NCBI GenBank assembly: GCA_012729505.1
Contig: JAAYDA010000017.1
Span: forward strand, 1 to 57,875
Direction of reading: 5' to 3'
DNA length: 57,875 nucleotides
DNA from: Syntrophomonadaceae bacterium
GTDB taxonomy: Bacteria > Bacillota > Syntrophomonadia > Syntrophomonadales > DTU052
Position 1 is the stretch's first letter. Every line of letters starts with the position of its first letter. The translations under genes and the position numbers were made by a program. A model generated the notes under the pieces. The model saw only the letters and a program-made list of their open reading frames with translations, ran no database searches and was not told the DNA's origin. Shown here one piece after another: positions 49,680-57,847 of this stretch.

Positions 49680-51328
49680 TCATATCCCTCCATTTCATAA
49701 TGTTGTTGCACTCCATTATTTACCCAGATCCCGGCTACGCTTAGTCGGAAAAAGTTCTTAAATTCACTGGCCAGGAAGGATATGAGGATTTCTTCTCCTA
49801 TGGATTTAGCTGTTGGAGGTGGAACTGCGTTGCCGATCCGCTCTCTCCAACGACTATCTGATGAACCGGTAAGATAAAATGGCTTGCTATCGGACATAAT
49901 TTTTGGAAAACCTTGAAGAATAGCTAGTTCATATGTAGTCAAAGGTCGATGCCATGTACCGTCCAAAGAAATGATTATCGGCGGCGGGTCTAACACCTCA
50001 GTGTCTTTCGGTATCCTGGGGTCGGCTACAGCTGCACTGCCTGAGTGGATTTCTCCGGCCCCTATGACGGTCTTTGCGGTTTCATCCCAAGCTTGTACTC
50101 CGTATGATCCGGACCGGGGCTTGCAGGTCAGGCGGGGATCTTCTATACCTGATATGCTATTGCTTCTGCCGACTCCGATGCTGCCTGTTACCGTTGGTGC
50201 AGCATCATCCCACTTCAAAACCCGAAAAGCCCCTGGGCGGGGAGAATAATCAAGCCTTGGGTCTGTTATGGATATAGCTCCGTTGTTGGGCCTCAGTGCC
50301 CCTGTATCTGTCGGGCCGGGTTCATCCCATGCCACAACCCGATATATTGCCCTGTGTGTGCCGTCTTTAAAGCCGGTACGGGGATCGGCAATATTGGAAG
50401 CATTGGAGCCGTTCACCTTTGCGTTCCCGGTGACTGTGTTTGACGGCATGTCCCAGTCTTGGACCCCAAAGGACCCTCCGCCACGCGGAATGTATTCAAT
50501 GCCATAATCCCCGCAATCCTCTAAATCACGCCAATCTCCCCCGGCTCGGATGAGGGCCAGCCTTACCCACGTTTTCCATTGGAGCCGTGGCGATCGATGC
50601 ATCGGCCCCATGGTTGGGTCATCTGGCAGAGGTAGAGGGCCAATTACATCACCAATAGATTTAAGTTTTTGTTTCGGCGGGTGATATATGAAGCTGGGCA
50701 TCTTCTCTGGCAACCGGGCTATCAACAGATACCGCTTTCGGCGTTGGCCTAGCCCTCCTAATTCGCCGCAACAGTGAGTGCCTTCATGAAATACATATCC
50801 GTGAGATCCCAATAGGGACTTGACCTGTTTTAAAAGGAACTTTCCCCGGCTGGTTATTCTGGGGACATTCTCCATCATAATTACTGCTGGCAGATTTTCT
50901 ATGTAGGCATCCATGACTAACTGAAGGCCCCTAACTACCAAGCGATTTAGGGCCAGATATTTCTCCGATTGTGCTTTTGCGGAAGGTAATAGGCCACTGA
51001 ATCCTTTGCAGGGTGGACTTAGGAAGACTACATCTGGATATTCTCGTCCACTTGCCTCCAGCAAATCTCTTGGAGTAACTTCCTGCCAATTATCTGGCGG
51101 CTCCTGACCGTGAAACGATATATATTGATCGCGAGTGAATAAGTCCATGCATACAGCAGGGGATCCAGTTAACGCTTCAAAATCTTGACAAGCTTCCAAA
51201 TCACAGTCTATTCCTGCCAAAGTGCGAAAACCTCCAACCATGCCCCTATACTCAGAAACTGCTTCTTGAAAACCAAGTGCAGCTCCACCTATACCAGAGA
51301 ACAAATGAAGAACGCTATATTTTTTCAT
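49673..51328 (-). CDS. C5-cytosine DNA methyltransferase with four tandem inserted repeats
   Basis: 551 residues from ATG 51328 (AGGAGG upstream). Motifs: LFSGIGGAALGF (I), FLSPPCKGFSG with catalytic Cys (IV), MMENVPR (VI), QRRKRYLLIAR (VIII), RPLTTYELAILQGFP (IX), RIGNAVPPP (X). Between VIII and IX lie four ~38-residue repeats with the pattern x-V-x-WD-x-x-x-x-TVTG ... DPR (FGVQDWDMPSNTVTG; YRVVAWDEPGPTDTG; FRVLKWDDAAPTVTG; YGVQAWDETAKTVIG). This is where target-recognition domains sit, and multispecific phage enzymes carry several. Likely role: protecting element DNA from host restriction. Confidence 0.85.
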   Translation of the reverse strand: MKKYSVLHLFSGIGGAALGFQEAVSEYRGMVGGFRTLAGIDCDLEACQDFEALTGSPAVCMDLFTRDQYISFHGQEPPDNWQEVTPRDLLEASGREYPDVVFLSPPCKGFSGLLPSAKAQSEKYLALNRLVVRGLQLVMDAYIENLPAVIMMENVPRITSRGKFLLKQVKSLLGSHGYVFHEGTHCCGELGGLGQRRKRYLLIARLPEKMPSFIYHPPKQKLKSIGDVIGPLPLPDDPTMGPMHRSPRLQWKTWVRLALIRAGGDWRDLEDCGDYGIEYIPRGGGSFGVQDWDMPSNTVTGNAKVNGSNASNIADPRTGFKDGTHRAIYRVVAWDEPGPTDTGALRPNNGAISITDPRLDYSPRPGAFRVLKWDDAAPTVTGSIGVGRSNSISGIEDPRLTCKPRSGSYGVQAWDETAKTVIGAGEIHSGSAAVADPRIPKDTEVLDPPPIIISLDGTWHRPLTTYELAILQGFPKIMSDSKPFYLTGSSDSRWRERIGNAVPPPTAKSIGEEILISFLASEFKNFFRLSVAGIWVNNGVQQHYEMEGYEC

Positions 51329-51347
51329 TAAGTGCCCTCCTAATTTT

Positions 51348-52406
51348 TTATCCAAACAAGGCTAGCTGTTCTGGTGGCTCAATGTATTCCGTTTCCCAGG
51401 CCACCCCGATATAATCCAAAACCTTGCCCCACCCCATTTCGTACAGCCAAAACCGCCATTCCTTATAGTTCGTCTCCCGGAGCCGATCAAAGCGATGTGG
51501 CCTCGGCTCAATATGAATACCAAATCCGCACATGGTGCAGCCGGTGCGCTGGGCCTTGGTGGTCCTTAGCGTCCCGTCCGGATCACGGACGATCTCACCG
51601 TATATCTCCGGGACAGGTGCTTCCAGATCAAGGGCCAGCTGCAGTATGTCTTGCCTCATGAAGATGGCAAACGGACACGATCTAGTGACCTTTTTTCCAT
51701 AGTAGTTGCAGCCGTTTTTCATAAGACCTAATTCCCGTTGTCCACCTTCGGAAGCCATTAATCCCATATAAGGCACCATTCCATTTGTTTTTGCAAAGTC
51801 ATCTGCCGGCTTTTCTTTCATCCAGTAACAACAGCGGTCAGATACTTTGAAAGGTGCCACTTTACACAATAGGTCCGGTCGATGATCATTATATAAACCT
51901 CCGAAAAGTTGAATCCATTTTTCAGGCAGCTTGATTTTGTTGCTGTGCTGAAACTTACCCTGAGCACCCATATCTCCTGTCATAATTGCGTGAATAAAAG
52001 TCTGTTTTTCGCTGTCGGGAGTTTGCAAATATTCTATTTTCCGCGCTTTTGCTTTGCTTATAACTGGATATCCGTACTCCCTGATAACTTGCACCTTGCT
52101 CTTATACGGCTTCAAAAACACCATGTTTCCCAACTGTTTATGTATTATCCGAATAGTCCTGTCCTCCAGCGAGGAGATAGTTACCCCGGGAATGTCAGGG
52201 CTAACATACTTACGGAGAAACATAAGCAGGGTTATGCTGTCTAGGCCCCCCACTGAGCAAAAAACTTTGCCCTCCATGGTTTCATAAAAATCCCGCGCCT
52301 TGCCGATTGCATACTGCACTTTGATACGGTAGGGCATGTCCTGTAGCTCGCGGAATTTCTGAATCTGCTCCTGGGGCATGTGCTTGACCGTATTAGCTTT
52401 CGGCAT
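51348..52406 (-). CDS. PAPS-reductase-like (PP-loop) protein
   Basis: 352 residues. PP-loop VFCSVGGLDSITLLMFLRKY is a variant of SGGxDS; later KVSDRCCYWMKEKPADDFAK and the Cys pairs SCPFAIFM and TGCTMCGFGIH fit phage-borne phosphoadenosine-phosphosulfate reductase family proteins. These activate a substrate with ATP and may transfer sulfur; DndC (phosphorothioate DNA) is a relative, but no other dnd gene is seen. It overlaps DUF4406 and lies 19 bases from the methyltransferase start, suggesting a joint DNA modification or defence role. Confidence 0.7.
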   Translation of the reverse strand: MPKANTVKHMPQEQIQKFRELQDMPYRIKVQYAIGKARDFYETMEGKVFCSVGGLDSITLLMFLRKYVSPDIPGVTISSLEDRTIRIIHKQLGNMVFLKPYKSKVQVIREYGYPVISKAKARKIEYLQTPDSEKQTFIHAIMTGDMGAQGKFQHSNKIKLPEKWIQLFGGLYNDHRPDLLCKVAPFKVSDRCCYWMKEKPADDFAKTNGMVPYMGLMASEGGQRELGLMKNGCNYYGKKVTRSCPFAIFMRQDILQLALDLEAPVPEIYGEIVRDPDGTLRTTKAQRTGCTMCGFGIHIEPRPHRFDRLRETNYKEWRFWLYEMGWGKVLDYIGVAWETEYIEPPEQLALFG

Positions 52407-52752
52407 TCATACCCACCTCCAAAAAAACCGGATTATCGTACATATGAGAGGGGAGAGGGCTCTCTAATCTTTCCACTACCTGAAAAATAAGAATCTTTTC
52501 TATGGATTTTGCATGGTCAAACTCCATTCGAGCTCCGATGCTAACCGTCCAGTTGTGCAGAAAATAGACGGCATCACAGACATTTATCATGGCGAAGCAT
52601 ATGGTCATATATTCATGGTGCTCGAAACCGGCTGGCAATACAGCGGGATTCATTGTTATGTGTCCTTGGGATTTAAGATATCGTTCGGCATCTAAAAACT
52701 GGCGTTTGTAGTCTGGGTTGCCGGTTATTTTTCCCGCAATGTACACTTTCAT
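52393..52752 (-). CDS. DUF4406 protein (nucleoside deoxyribosyltransferase-like fold)
   Basis: 119 residues; AAGGAG before ATG 52752. MKVYIAGKITGNPDYKRQFL, NPAVLPAGFEHHEYMTICFA and a WTVSIGARMEFDHAKS segment fit DUF4406, common in Firmicutes phages. Role unclear; the fold suggests nucleotide or nucleoside handling. Overlaps the PP-loop gene by 14 bases. Confidence 0.75.
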   Translation of the reverse strand: MKVYIAGKITGNPDYKRQFLDAERYLKSQGHITMNPAVLPAGFEHHEYMTICFAMINVCDAVYFLHNWTVSIGARMEFDHAKSIEKILIFQVVERLESPLPSHMYDNPVFLEVGMNAES

Positions 52753-52788
52753 AGTTTTCTCCTTATCACGTCCAGGATACGACCATAC

Positions 52789-53547
52789 TCATGATGGCAC
52801 CTCATCTCCTGCGAGAATTGCGTCGACTGCCGTCTGGATTTCTTGCGTGTCTTCTGTCAGTATTTTCGCGGCGCGCTCGATGGCTCGGATGTTACGCGTG
52901 ATGATTTCTAGCGAGGATGCCGCTTTAAGCCGATATATGATGGATTGCGTCGGTGTCCATTCATCTAAGCAAATCCCGGTAGCATCCTTGATTTTATCCA
53001 GCTTTTCACGCAGCAGATTCAAATTTTTCTCTGCGCTGTTTTCACGCCAAAGGTTTTCTTGCCTTATTTGTTTTTCGCGGTTAGCGGTGATTCTGCTGGC
53101 CGCTTTGAAGATTAAGCGTTCCCGGCCTCTCAGTATTGCACAGAGGAAACCTGCCGTAGGCTCGACCTTCGCCAGTTTTTTCGCTTTTGTCTTTTGGCGC
53201 AGCTTGCCATCGCGGTACTCAAGCACTCCCCACGTCGGCGGAAGGGAGAAGTCATCAGAGAGACCTTTCGGCGTGACAAGGAACCAGTAGTCACAAAACT
53301 TCGCTATTGCATCGGATTTTGCGCCGTTTTGGAGTTCCTTAGCTAGATCTTTCTTGGAGACCTTTATTTCAAATCCGCGTGTTTCAAATCCTTTTGAGGC
53401 GTATGCGTTGATGGCTACCGCGTCAGCGTGGCGCTCGCAACTTGCCCCCGTGCTGTTCCCGACCTCAAAACACAGATACCATTCCGGGGGTCGGTATGCG
53501 TCTTCTAAAACCTGCCGTATCATATCGGCGTTGATAATTTCGCTCAT
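52789..53547 (-). CDS. PD-(D/E)xK / MmcB-like nuclease-fold phage protein
   Basis: 252 residues from ATG 53547. N-terminal half: CERHADAVAINAYASKGFET, GFEIKVSKKDLAKELQNG and FCDYWFLVTPKG follow the D-x(n)-E-x-K pattern of MmcB-like nuclease-fold proteins. C-terminal half is helical (LRRKLDKIKDA-like stretch, ERAAKILTEDTQEIQTAV). Possibly DNA repair or replication nuclease of the element. Confidence 0.6.
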   Translation of the reverse strand: MSEIINADMIRQVLEDAYRPPEWYLCFEVGNSTGASCERHADAVAINAYASKGFETRGFEIKVSKKDLAKELQNGAKSDAIAKFCDYWFLVTPKGLSDDFSLPPTWGVLEYRDGKLRQKTKAKKLAKVEPTAGFLCAILRGRERLIFKAASRITANREKQIRQENLWRENSAEKNLNLLREKLDKIKDATGICLDEWTPTQSIIYRLKAASSLEIITRNIRAIERAAKILTEDTQEIQTAVDAILAGDEVPS

Positions 53548-53560
53548 GTCGTTTCCTCTC

Positions 53561-54001
53561 TCATTGTCCCAGATCTAACAGTTCCGATTTAGTCAGGAGT
53601 GCAAAAAACAAAATACCGCCTTTGCTGACTTGGAGCTGGTGTGGAAAGTCCTCACATTGACGATCCGCCACTTCGAAGTCCGGAAAAAATTCCAAGAAGT
53701 TTTCAATCTTCATATGTACCTCCAAATCATCATTACGGTATACACAATCAAGTCCGATGGCCCCGTGCTGTCGTAGGTATGCCCATCCCTGGAGGAGTTT
53801 CTGGGAAGCTTCGCTTAGTTGGTTCATCCTGTTCTTCTGCTTTCCTTGATCAGATATAAAAGCCTCCGCAGCTTCTCGCGTGTCAAACTGATAGCACACG
53901 CCGGTATTATTGATTGGTTCTTTGATTACGTAGTATCGGGTGTCAGGAGTCCCTGAAGACCTTCCCATACATCCTTTGAGTTCTTCTGTGACTATTTTCA
54001 T
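53561..54001 (-). CDS. Hypothetical protein (146 residues)
   Basis: AAGGAAGGTG before ATG 54001. Soluble; TRYYVIKEPINNTGVCYQFD and ASQKLLQGWAYLRQHGAIGL. No family recognised. Second gene of the early series. Confidence 0.5.
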   Translation of the reverse strand: MKIVTEELKGCMGRSSGTPDTRYYVIKEPINNTGVCYQFDTREAAEAFISDQGKQKNRMNQLSEASQKLLQGWAYLRQHGAIGLDCVYRNDDLEVHMKIENFLEFFPDFEVADRQCEDFPHQLQVSKGGILFFALLTKSELLDLGQ

Positions 54002-54042
54002 TTTGGTTTCACCTTCCTTACGTATTGTTGCGCTGGTGGGAA

Positions 54043-54207
54043 CTATCCCTCAGTGCCGGTTTTCTCTTTATGAAACGATTCATTATCAGCTTTTGCTTCT
54101 GCTGCTAATCTACGTTGTTGGCCAATAAGGATTAGCTTCCAAAAGCCTACCCAATCCGGCCCTTGTACGGGTATTTCTCGTGCAATGGATACTGGTTTTT
54201 TATCCAA
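54043..54207 (-). CDS. First small gene of the minus-strand series (54 residues)
   Basis: Too short for usual gene callers. TTG 54207 with GGAGGA 6 bases upstream. MDKKPVSIAREIPVQGPDWV, GFWKLILIGQQRRLAAEA. A short amphipathic/hydrophobic segment; function unknown. Confidence 0.5.
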   Translation of the reverse strand: MDKKPVSIAREIPVQGPDWVGFWKLILIGQQRRLAAEAKADNESFHKEKTGTEG

Positions 54208-54231
54208 AAGGATTCCTCCTCTCTACACATG

Positions 54232-54246
54232 ACAGGATTTTCCTGT
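54232..54246. promoter_or_regulatory. 15-base palindrome, possible operator
   Basis: ACAGGA-TTT-TCCTGT is a perfect dyad between the divergent 54043-54207 (minus) and 54299-54901 (plus) genes. A possible repressor or activator site for either. Confidence 0.4.
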
Positions 54247-54298
54247 ATTTATGTGGAATTTTCTATACTGATCTTTTTTTGTTGAAGGGATTGAAATT

Positions 54299-54901
54299 GT
54301 GAATATTAACCCGTTTGAACCCCTCAAATATCTTTGGCTTCTTATGACTAGCGAGATCGGACTGGTCTTAATCGGACTAGCAATCATAGGTGGACTCCTT
54401 TCCAGACTCACAAACCGAAAAACGAAGAAATCTAAACCGAAAAACGAGGTCAAAGAGACAATATTTAGTCATAAAGCCCGTATAACGGGTGTAGATGCCA
54501 CCGATACTATGAAAGGCCGCGAATTCGAAAAATGGTTAGCAGTAAAATTTCAAAAAATGGGTTATCAGGTACATCTAAAGTCTGGTACTAAAGACCAAGG
54601 TGCAGACCTGATCCTAAAAACTAAAACCGGCGAAAGAATTAGTGTTCAAGCTAAGAAAAGTACAAAAAAGAACATTGGAGTCGCGGCCCTGGGTGATATC
54701 GTCCGGGCTATGAGATATTACCAGACACCTAAAGGGATAGTCGTTACCAACCAGTATTTCACCAAAGATATGAGGGAAGAGGCTTCTAATTATTCCGATA
54801 TCGAACTATGGGATCGAGAACGGTTAGTTGATGAACTTTCCAGGGTAGAAGGGTTTAAAGAAACCTCCAAACCTTGGTATAAAAAGTGGTTCAGCAATTA
54901 G
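54299..54901 (+). CDS. Membrane-anchored Mrr-type restriction endonuclease
   Basis: 200 residues from GTG 54299 (GAAGGGA 8 bases before). N-terminal span (~20-38, IGLVLIGLAIIGGLLSRLT), basic linker, then Mrr catalytic domain: MKGREFEKWLAVKFQKMGYQ, KDQGADLILK (Asp), ISVQAKKS (Q-x-K), ALGDIVRAM, GIVVTNQYFTKDM. Mrr-type enzymes cut modified or foreign DNA. Facing the opposite way to the phage genes and next to the repressor, it may be a defence cargo gene expressed in the lysogen. Confidence 0.75.
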   Translation: MNINPFEPLKYLWLLMTSEIGLVLIGLAIIGGLLSRLTNRKTKKSKPKNEVKETIFSHKARITGVDATDTMKGREFEKWLAVKFQKMGYQVHLKSGTKDQGADLILKTKTGERISVQAKKSTKKNIGVAALGDIVRAMRYYQTPKGIVVTNQYFTKDMREEASNYSDIELWDRERLVDELSRVEGFKETSKPWYKKWFSN

Positions 54902-54994
54902 GGGATTAATACTTACACATCTCCTTTTCTTGTGATTTTGGCCGGGTTAATATTCATTTATCAAAGATCAGGAAGTCACGAATTATCCTTCGGG

Positions 54995-55243
54995 CTAGCC
55001 CTCGGTACCGGTGTTGTTTACAGTCAATGGCTCTTCTAAAAAAATATAGTCTTCAAAGGAAATATGAGCATCATCACAATATGATTTGAAACGACCAAGG
55101 AATTTAGGTCCAGCTTGGCTATTTGTATTAAGAATCCGGTGTAATTGGGCCACATTCACTCCCAATTGATGAGCGAATTTATGGTAGTTGTTGTCGGCTT
55201 TTGTAACCATTAGCGTTCTTATTTTCTTTTTGTTTAAGTACAT
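54995..55243 (-). CDS. Small Cro/XRE-like DNA-binding protein
   Basis: 82 residues; GAGGAGGTG before ATG 55243. LMVTKADNNYHKFAHQLGVN and VAQLHRILNTN form a likely helix-turn-helix. It faces the S24-like repressor across a shared promoter region, the classic Cro/CI arrangement, and would be the first gene read on lytic switching. Confidence 0.6.
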   Translation of the reverse strand: MYLNKKKIRTLMVTKADNNYHKFAHQLGVNVAQLHRILNTNSQAGPKFLGRFKSYCDDAHISFEDYIFLEEPLTVNNTGTEG

Positions 55244-55292
55244 ATTTTCACCTCCTCATGGCATTATCTCCAAACAATGTTGTCTATAAGTA

Positions 55293-55322
55293 ATAATACA
55301 CCGCCCCATTACATCCAGTCAA
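55293..55322 (-). promoter_or_regulatory. Sigma-A promoter for the Cro-like gene
   Basis: Minus strand TTGACT (55322-55317) and TATTAT (55298-55293), 18 bases apart, about 50 bases before the start codon. Strong boxes. Confidence 0.65.
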
Positions 55323-55342
55323 TAGTTTTTTTAAAGGAACCG

Positions 55343-55372
55343 TTGATTGTGGTCAATGATATTTATTATAAT
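55343..55372 (+). promoter_or_regulatory. Sigma-A promoter for the repressor gene
   Basis: TTGATT (55343-55348) and TATAAT (55367-55372), 18 bases apart, 30 bases before the TTG start. A TTGA-N6-TCAA dyad overlaps the -35 box and may be an operator. Confidence 0.65.
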
Positions 55373-55401
55373 GAAACCATAAGTAAAAAGGGGTTTTAAT
55401 T

Positions 55402-56112
55402 TTGATCGGTTATTTTGATAAAAAAGCTTTTGCTAAACTTTTGAATTTAGCTCTGGGAAAGCGTTCAATTAATCAGTATGAACGAGACTCAGGAGTTTCT
55501 GCTGCACATATTTCCAGATTAATGAGGGAATTGGTAGATGCGCCGCCATCGCCCCAAACAATCGAAAAATTATCTGTAAAAGCACATAACAGAATTAGTT
55601 ATGATGATTTTATGAAAGCAGCAGGACACTTATCTTTAGAACCGATTAAGGAATTGAATTCTGTGCCACAAGGCACAAGCAAGCTAAAAGAATCAGATCG
55701 TGACGATCTGGAAAAAAGCATTACTTTAACAAAAATGGTAGAAATCCCGGTTTACAGCATGAATGTAATAGAGGGGGAAGAAATTTTTGCCGAATCCAAC
55801 ATCATTGGTTGGCAGCACGTTCCTGTGGAGAAAATGAATTACATTTGTTTTAAGATTCCTGACGATAGTATGTCTAGCAGTGGTATCTATAAGGATTATG
55901 TTGTCACAGTTAAAAAACAAAACACTGCATTGGACGGTAATTTGGTTGTGGTCAGACTTAACAATGGTTCTGTACTAATAAGGCGTGTTCGATACTTTAA
56001 TGATGAGGTGCTACTTGACCCTGAAAATCCAGGATATCTTACAATACGCGTTAAAGCAGATGATATTGAGATTATTGGGGTAGTTACTGATGTTACTTTT
56101 AAGGTGATTTAG
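55402..56112 (+). CDS. CI/LexA-like repressor with S24-type C-terminal domain
   Basis: 236 residues from TTG 55402. N-terminal helix-turn-helix (~15-75, INQYERDSGVSAAHISRLMR). C-terminal S24 domain (~120-236): PDDSMSSSGIYKDYVV with the catalytic Ser position, GNLVVVRLNNGS. The Lys of the usual VxVKR motif is Arg here (VLIRRV), and the usual Ala-Gly cleavage pair is Glu-Gly (IEGEE). It may thus be unable to cleave itself. It would keep the element silent by blocking the divergent promoters. Confidence 0.75.
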   Translation: MIGYFDKKAFAKLLNLALGKRSINQYERDSGVSAAHISRLMRELVDAPPSPQTIEKLSVKAHNRISYDDFMKAAGHLSLEPIKELNSVPQGTSKLKESDRDDLEKSITLTKMVEIPVYSMNVIEGEEIFAESNIIGWQHVPVEKMNYICFKIPDDSMSSSGIYKDYVVTVKKQNTALDGNLVVVRLNNGSVLIRRVRYFNDEVLLDPENPGYLTIRVKADDIEIIGVVTDVTFKVI

Positions 56113-56179
56113 GGAAGGGGGGTTGGCAGGGGGGGGTGGCCCCAATGTTTGTTGTAACATAAGGCAAAAGAAAACTTCC

Positions 56180-56206
56180 CAACGTCGCTAATTGCGACGC
56201 TGGGTT
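56180..56206. repeat. Inverted repeat after the repressor gene
   Basis: CCCA-A-CGTCGC pairs with GCGACG-C-TGGG around a 5-base loop. No T tract; a weak or factor-aided terminator or operator. Confidence 0.4.
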
Positions 56207-56249
56207 AAGATATTAAAATAAAATTATACAGAAAAAAATAATCAAATGT

Positions 56250-56277
56250 GCCCGGCTATCTGCCGGGCTGTGTTTTA
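56250..56277 (+). terminator. Rho-independent terminator before the serine recombinase
   Basis: GCCCGGC and GCCGGGC form a 7-pair stem with a 5-base loop followed by TGTGTTTTATT. It ends the repressor transcript just ahead of the recombinase ribosome site. Confidence 0.65.
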
Positions 56278-56293
56278 TTCGGAGGTGTAAAAA

Positions 56294-57772
56294 GTGAAAC
56301 CCACTGCTTGTGCTTATATAAGAGTTTCTCGTGAAAAGGAAGATGGTGTATCTCCAGAGCAGCAAAATGAAAAAGCTGAACTTCAAGCTAAGCTTTTAGG
56401 ATTAGATCTGGTTCGTATATATCAAGACTTGGATATATCGGGCAGAAGCGATAAAAGACCAGCTTTTCAAGAAATGATTTCGGATATTAAAAATGGGCAA
56501 TATACTGCTTGCTTGGTATATAAGCTAGATCGGTTCTGTCGAAACGTTAAGGACTTCCATCGTTACTCCGAAATTTTAGAGAATCATGACTGCAGGTTAA
56601 TAAGTATCTCCCAAAACATTGACACATCAACGCCGGTTGGCAGATTACTACGAAATATCTTGGCTGATTTTGCCCAATTTGAAAGCGAAATGATCGGCGA
56701 GAGAATCAAAGACAACAAGCTGGCAAATGCAAAAAGAGGCAGATGGAATGGTGGGCATATTCCGTATGGTTATCGCAGAGAAAATAAAACTTTTGTAATA
56801 AATGAACTTGAGGCTGAAGCGATTCGAATATCTTTCCAAATGAGAGCTCAAGGCAAAGGCCCTTTAGCAATAGCCAAAGAGCTTGATAGGTTAGAATACA
56901 AACCAAAGCGAGGATCAAAATGGGGTGAATATTGGTCGGAAGGATCAGTTAAATATATGCTTCAGAATCGAGTATATATTGGTGAACTGGTTTACGCAGG
57001 AGAGATAATTACAGAGGTATATCCACCTATTATTAGTCGTGAAATTTTTGATGCTGCACAAAAGACAAGAAATATACCTAACAGAAGCCAAGCGTCCACA
57101 CACTTATTATCTGGATTGTTATACTGCACTTTTTGCAGTATTTCCGGATTTCAAATTCAATATCATGGCAGACGCAAAATACGCCGATACGTCTGCCAGA
57201 CAAAACGGCGTAAATCATTCTCGGAATGTCCTTCCTGCCTTCTAGATGCAGATAGCATAGAAAACTGCGTTGTTAAGGAAATATTCAAATTAGCTGCCAA
57301 CAAAGAGGACTTAGAAAAAGCCAGAGTGGATATGATCGCTGATTACAAAAAGCGAGTTAAGGCTATACCCACCAGTAGGCCAAGATTAAAAAAAGACCTA
57401 GATAGGGTTCAACGCTCTATAAGAGATTTGTTTCAAGACTATTACGACCATCGGATCATCAGCCGCGACCAGTTTGCGGCCAAAAATACCGAACTTCAGC
57501 AAAAGGAAGCCAAAATTCAAACTTTGCTGGAGGAAATTGAACAGATAGATTCGTATGGAGAAGCAATCGAGATCAATATACAGCAGTTAAAAACTGAGTT
57601 AGTGGCAATAACTAAAGAATGGGAATACCTATCTCCTGAAGAAAAGAGAACTGCAATAAGATTGGTAGTAAAACAGATCAACATCCTGCCTGATGAAATT
57701 GAGATAGATTTCTTCCACTTCAAAACAAAATTACCTCCAACCAAAAAGGTAAGAGGCACTCTAACTTTTTAA
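56294..57772 (+). CDS. Large serine recombinase
   Basis: 492 residues, GGAGGT before GTG 56294. Resolvase domain (~1-145) with nucleophile Ser in YIRVSREKE, ISGRSDKRPAF and YKLDRFCRN; recombinase domain (~165-260, IPYGYRRENKTFVINELEAE); zinc-ribbon Cys residues (CTFC ... C); coiled coil (~370-440). Complete, typical of phage and ICE integrases. The stop TAA lies immediately before the CCA end of tRNA-Val, so the gene ends at a junction. Together with the tyrosine integrase the element has two integration systems, or two elements are nested. Confidence 0.9.
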   Translation: MKPTACAYIRVSREKEDGVSPEQQNEKAELQAKLLGLDLVRIYQDLDISGRSDKRPAFQEMISDIKNGQYTACLVYKLDRFCRNVKDFHRYSEILENHDCRLISISQNIDTSTPVGRLLRNILADFAQFESEMIGERIKDNKLANAKRGRWNGGHIPYGYRRENKTFVINELEAEAIRISFQMRAQGKGPLAIAKELDRLEYKPKRGSKWGEYWSEGSVKYMLQNRVYIGELVYAGEIITEVYPPIISREIFDAAQKTRNIPNRSQASTHLLSGLLYCTFCSISGFQIQYHGRRKIRRYVCQTKRRKSFSECPSCLLDADSIENCVVKEIFKLAANKEDLEKARVDMIADYKKRVKAIPTSRPRLKKDLDRVQRSIRDLFQDYYDHRIISRDQFAAKNTELQQKEAKIQTLLEEIEQIDSYGEAIEINIQQLKTELVAITKEWEYLSPEEKRTAIRLVVKQINILPDEIEIDFFHFKTKLPPTKKVRGTLTF

Positions 57773-57777
57773 TGGTG
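57766..57777 (+). repeat. 12-base direct repeat, right copy
   Basis: TTTTTAATGGTG, same as 33727-33738. Here it spans the recombinase stop and the CCA end of tRNA-Val. Confidence 0.45.
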
Positions 57778-57847
57778 CGCGGTATAGGATTCGAACCTAT
57801 GACCCCCTCCGCGTCAGGGAGGTGCTCTTCCTCTGAGCCAACCGCGC
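57773..57847 (-). tRNA. tRNA-Val (GAC)
   Basis: 75 bases on the minus strand. Acceptor GCGCGGT pairs with ACCGCGC, discriminator A and encoded CCA; D arm GCTC...GAGC; anticodon stem CCTCC/GGAGG with loop CTGACGC, anticodon GAC; T arm ATAGG-TTCGAAT-CCTAT. All stems are perfect, so it is functional. It abuts the serine recombinase gene. Confidence 0.95.

Larger units (their letters stand above)
33734..57772. mobile_element. Integrated inovirus-like element with two recombinases
   Basis: Bounded on the left by the tRNA-Lys fragment and tyrosine integrase and on the right by a serine recombinase abutting tRNA-Val. Between them is one long minus-strand gene series plus a divergent repressor region, with phage-type replication, modification and surface genes and a Zot-like ATPase. 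The true right end is uncertain: an intact tRNA-Lys, expected at the far end of a tyrosine-integrase element, is not in the window. Confidence 0.55.
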
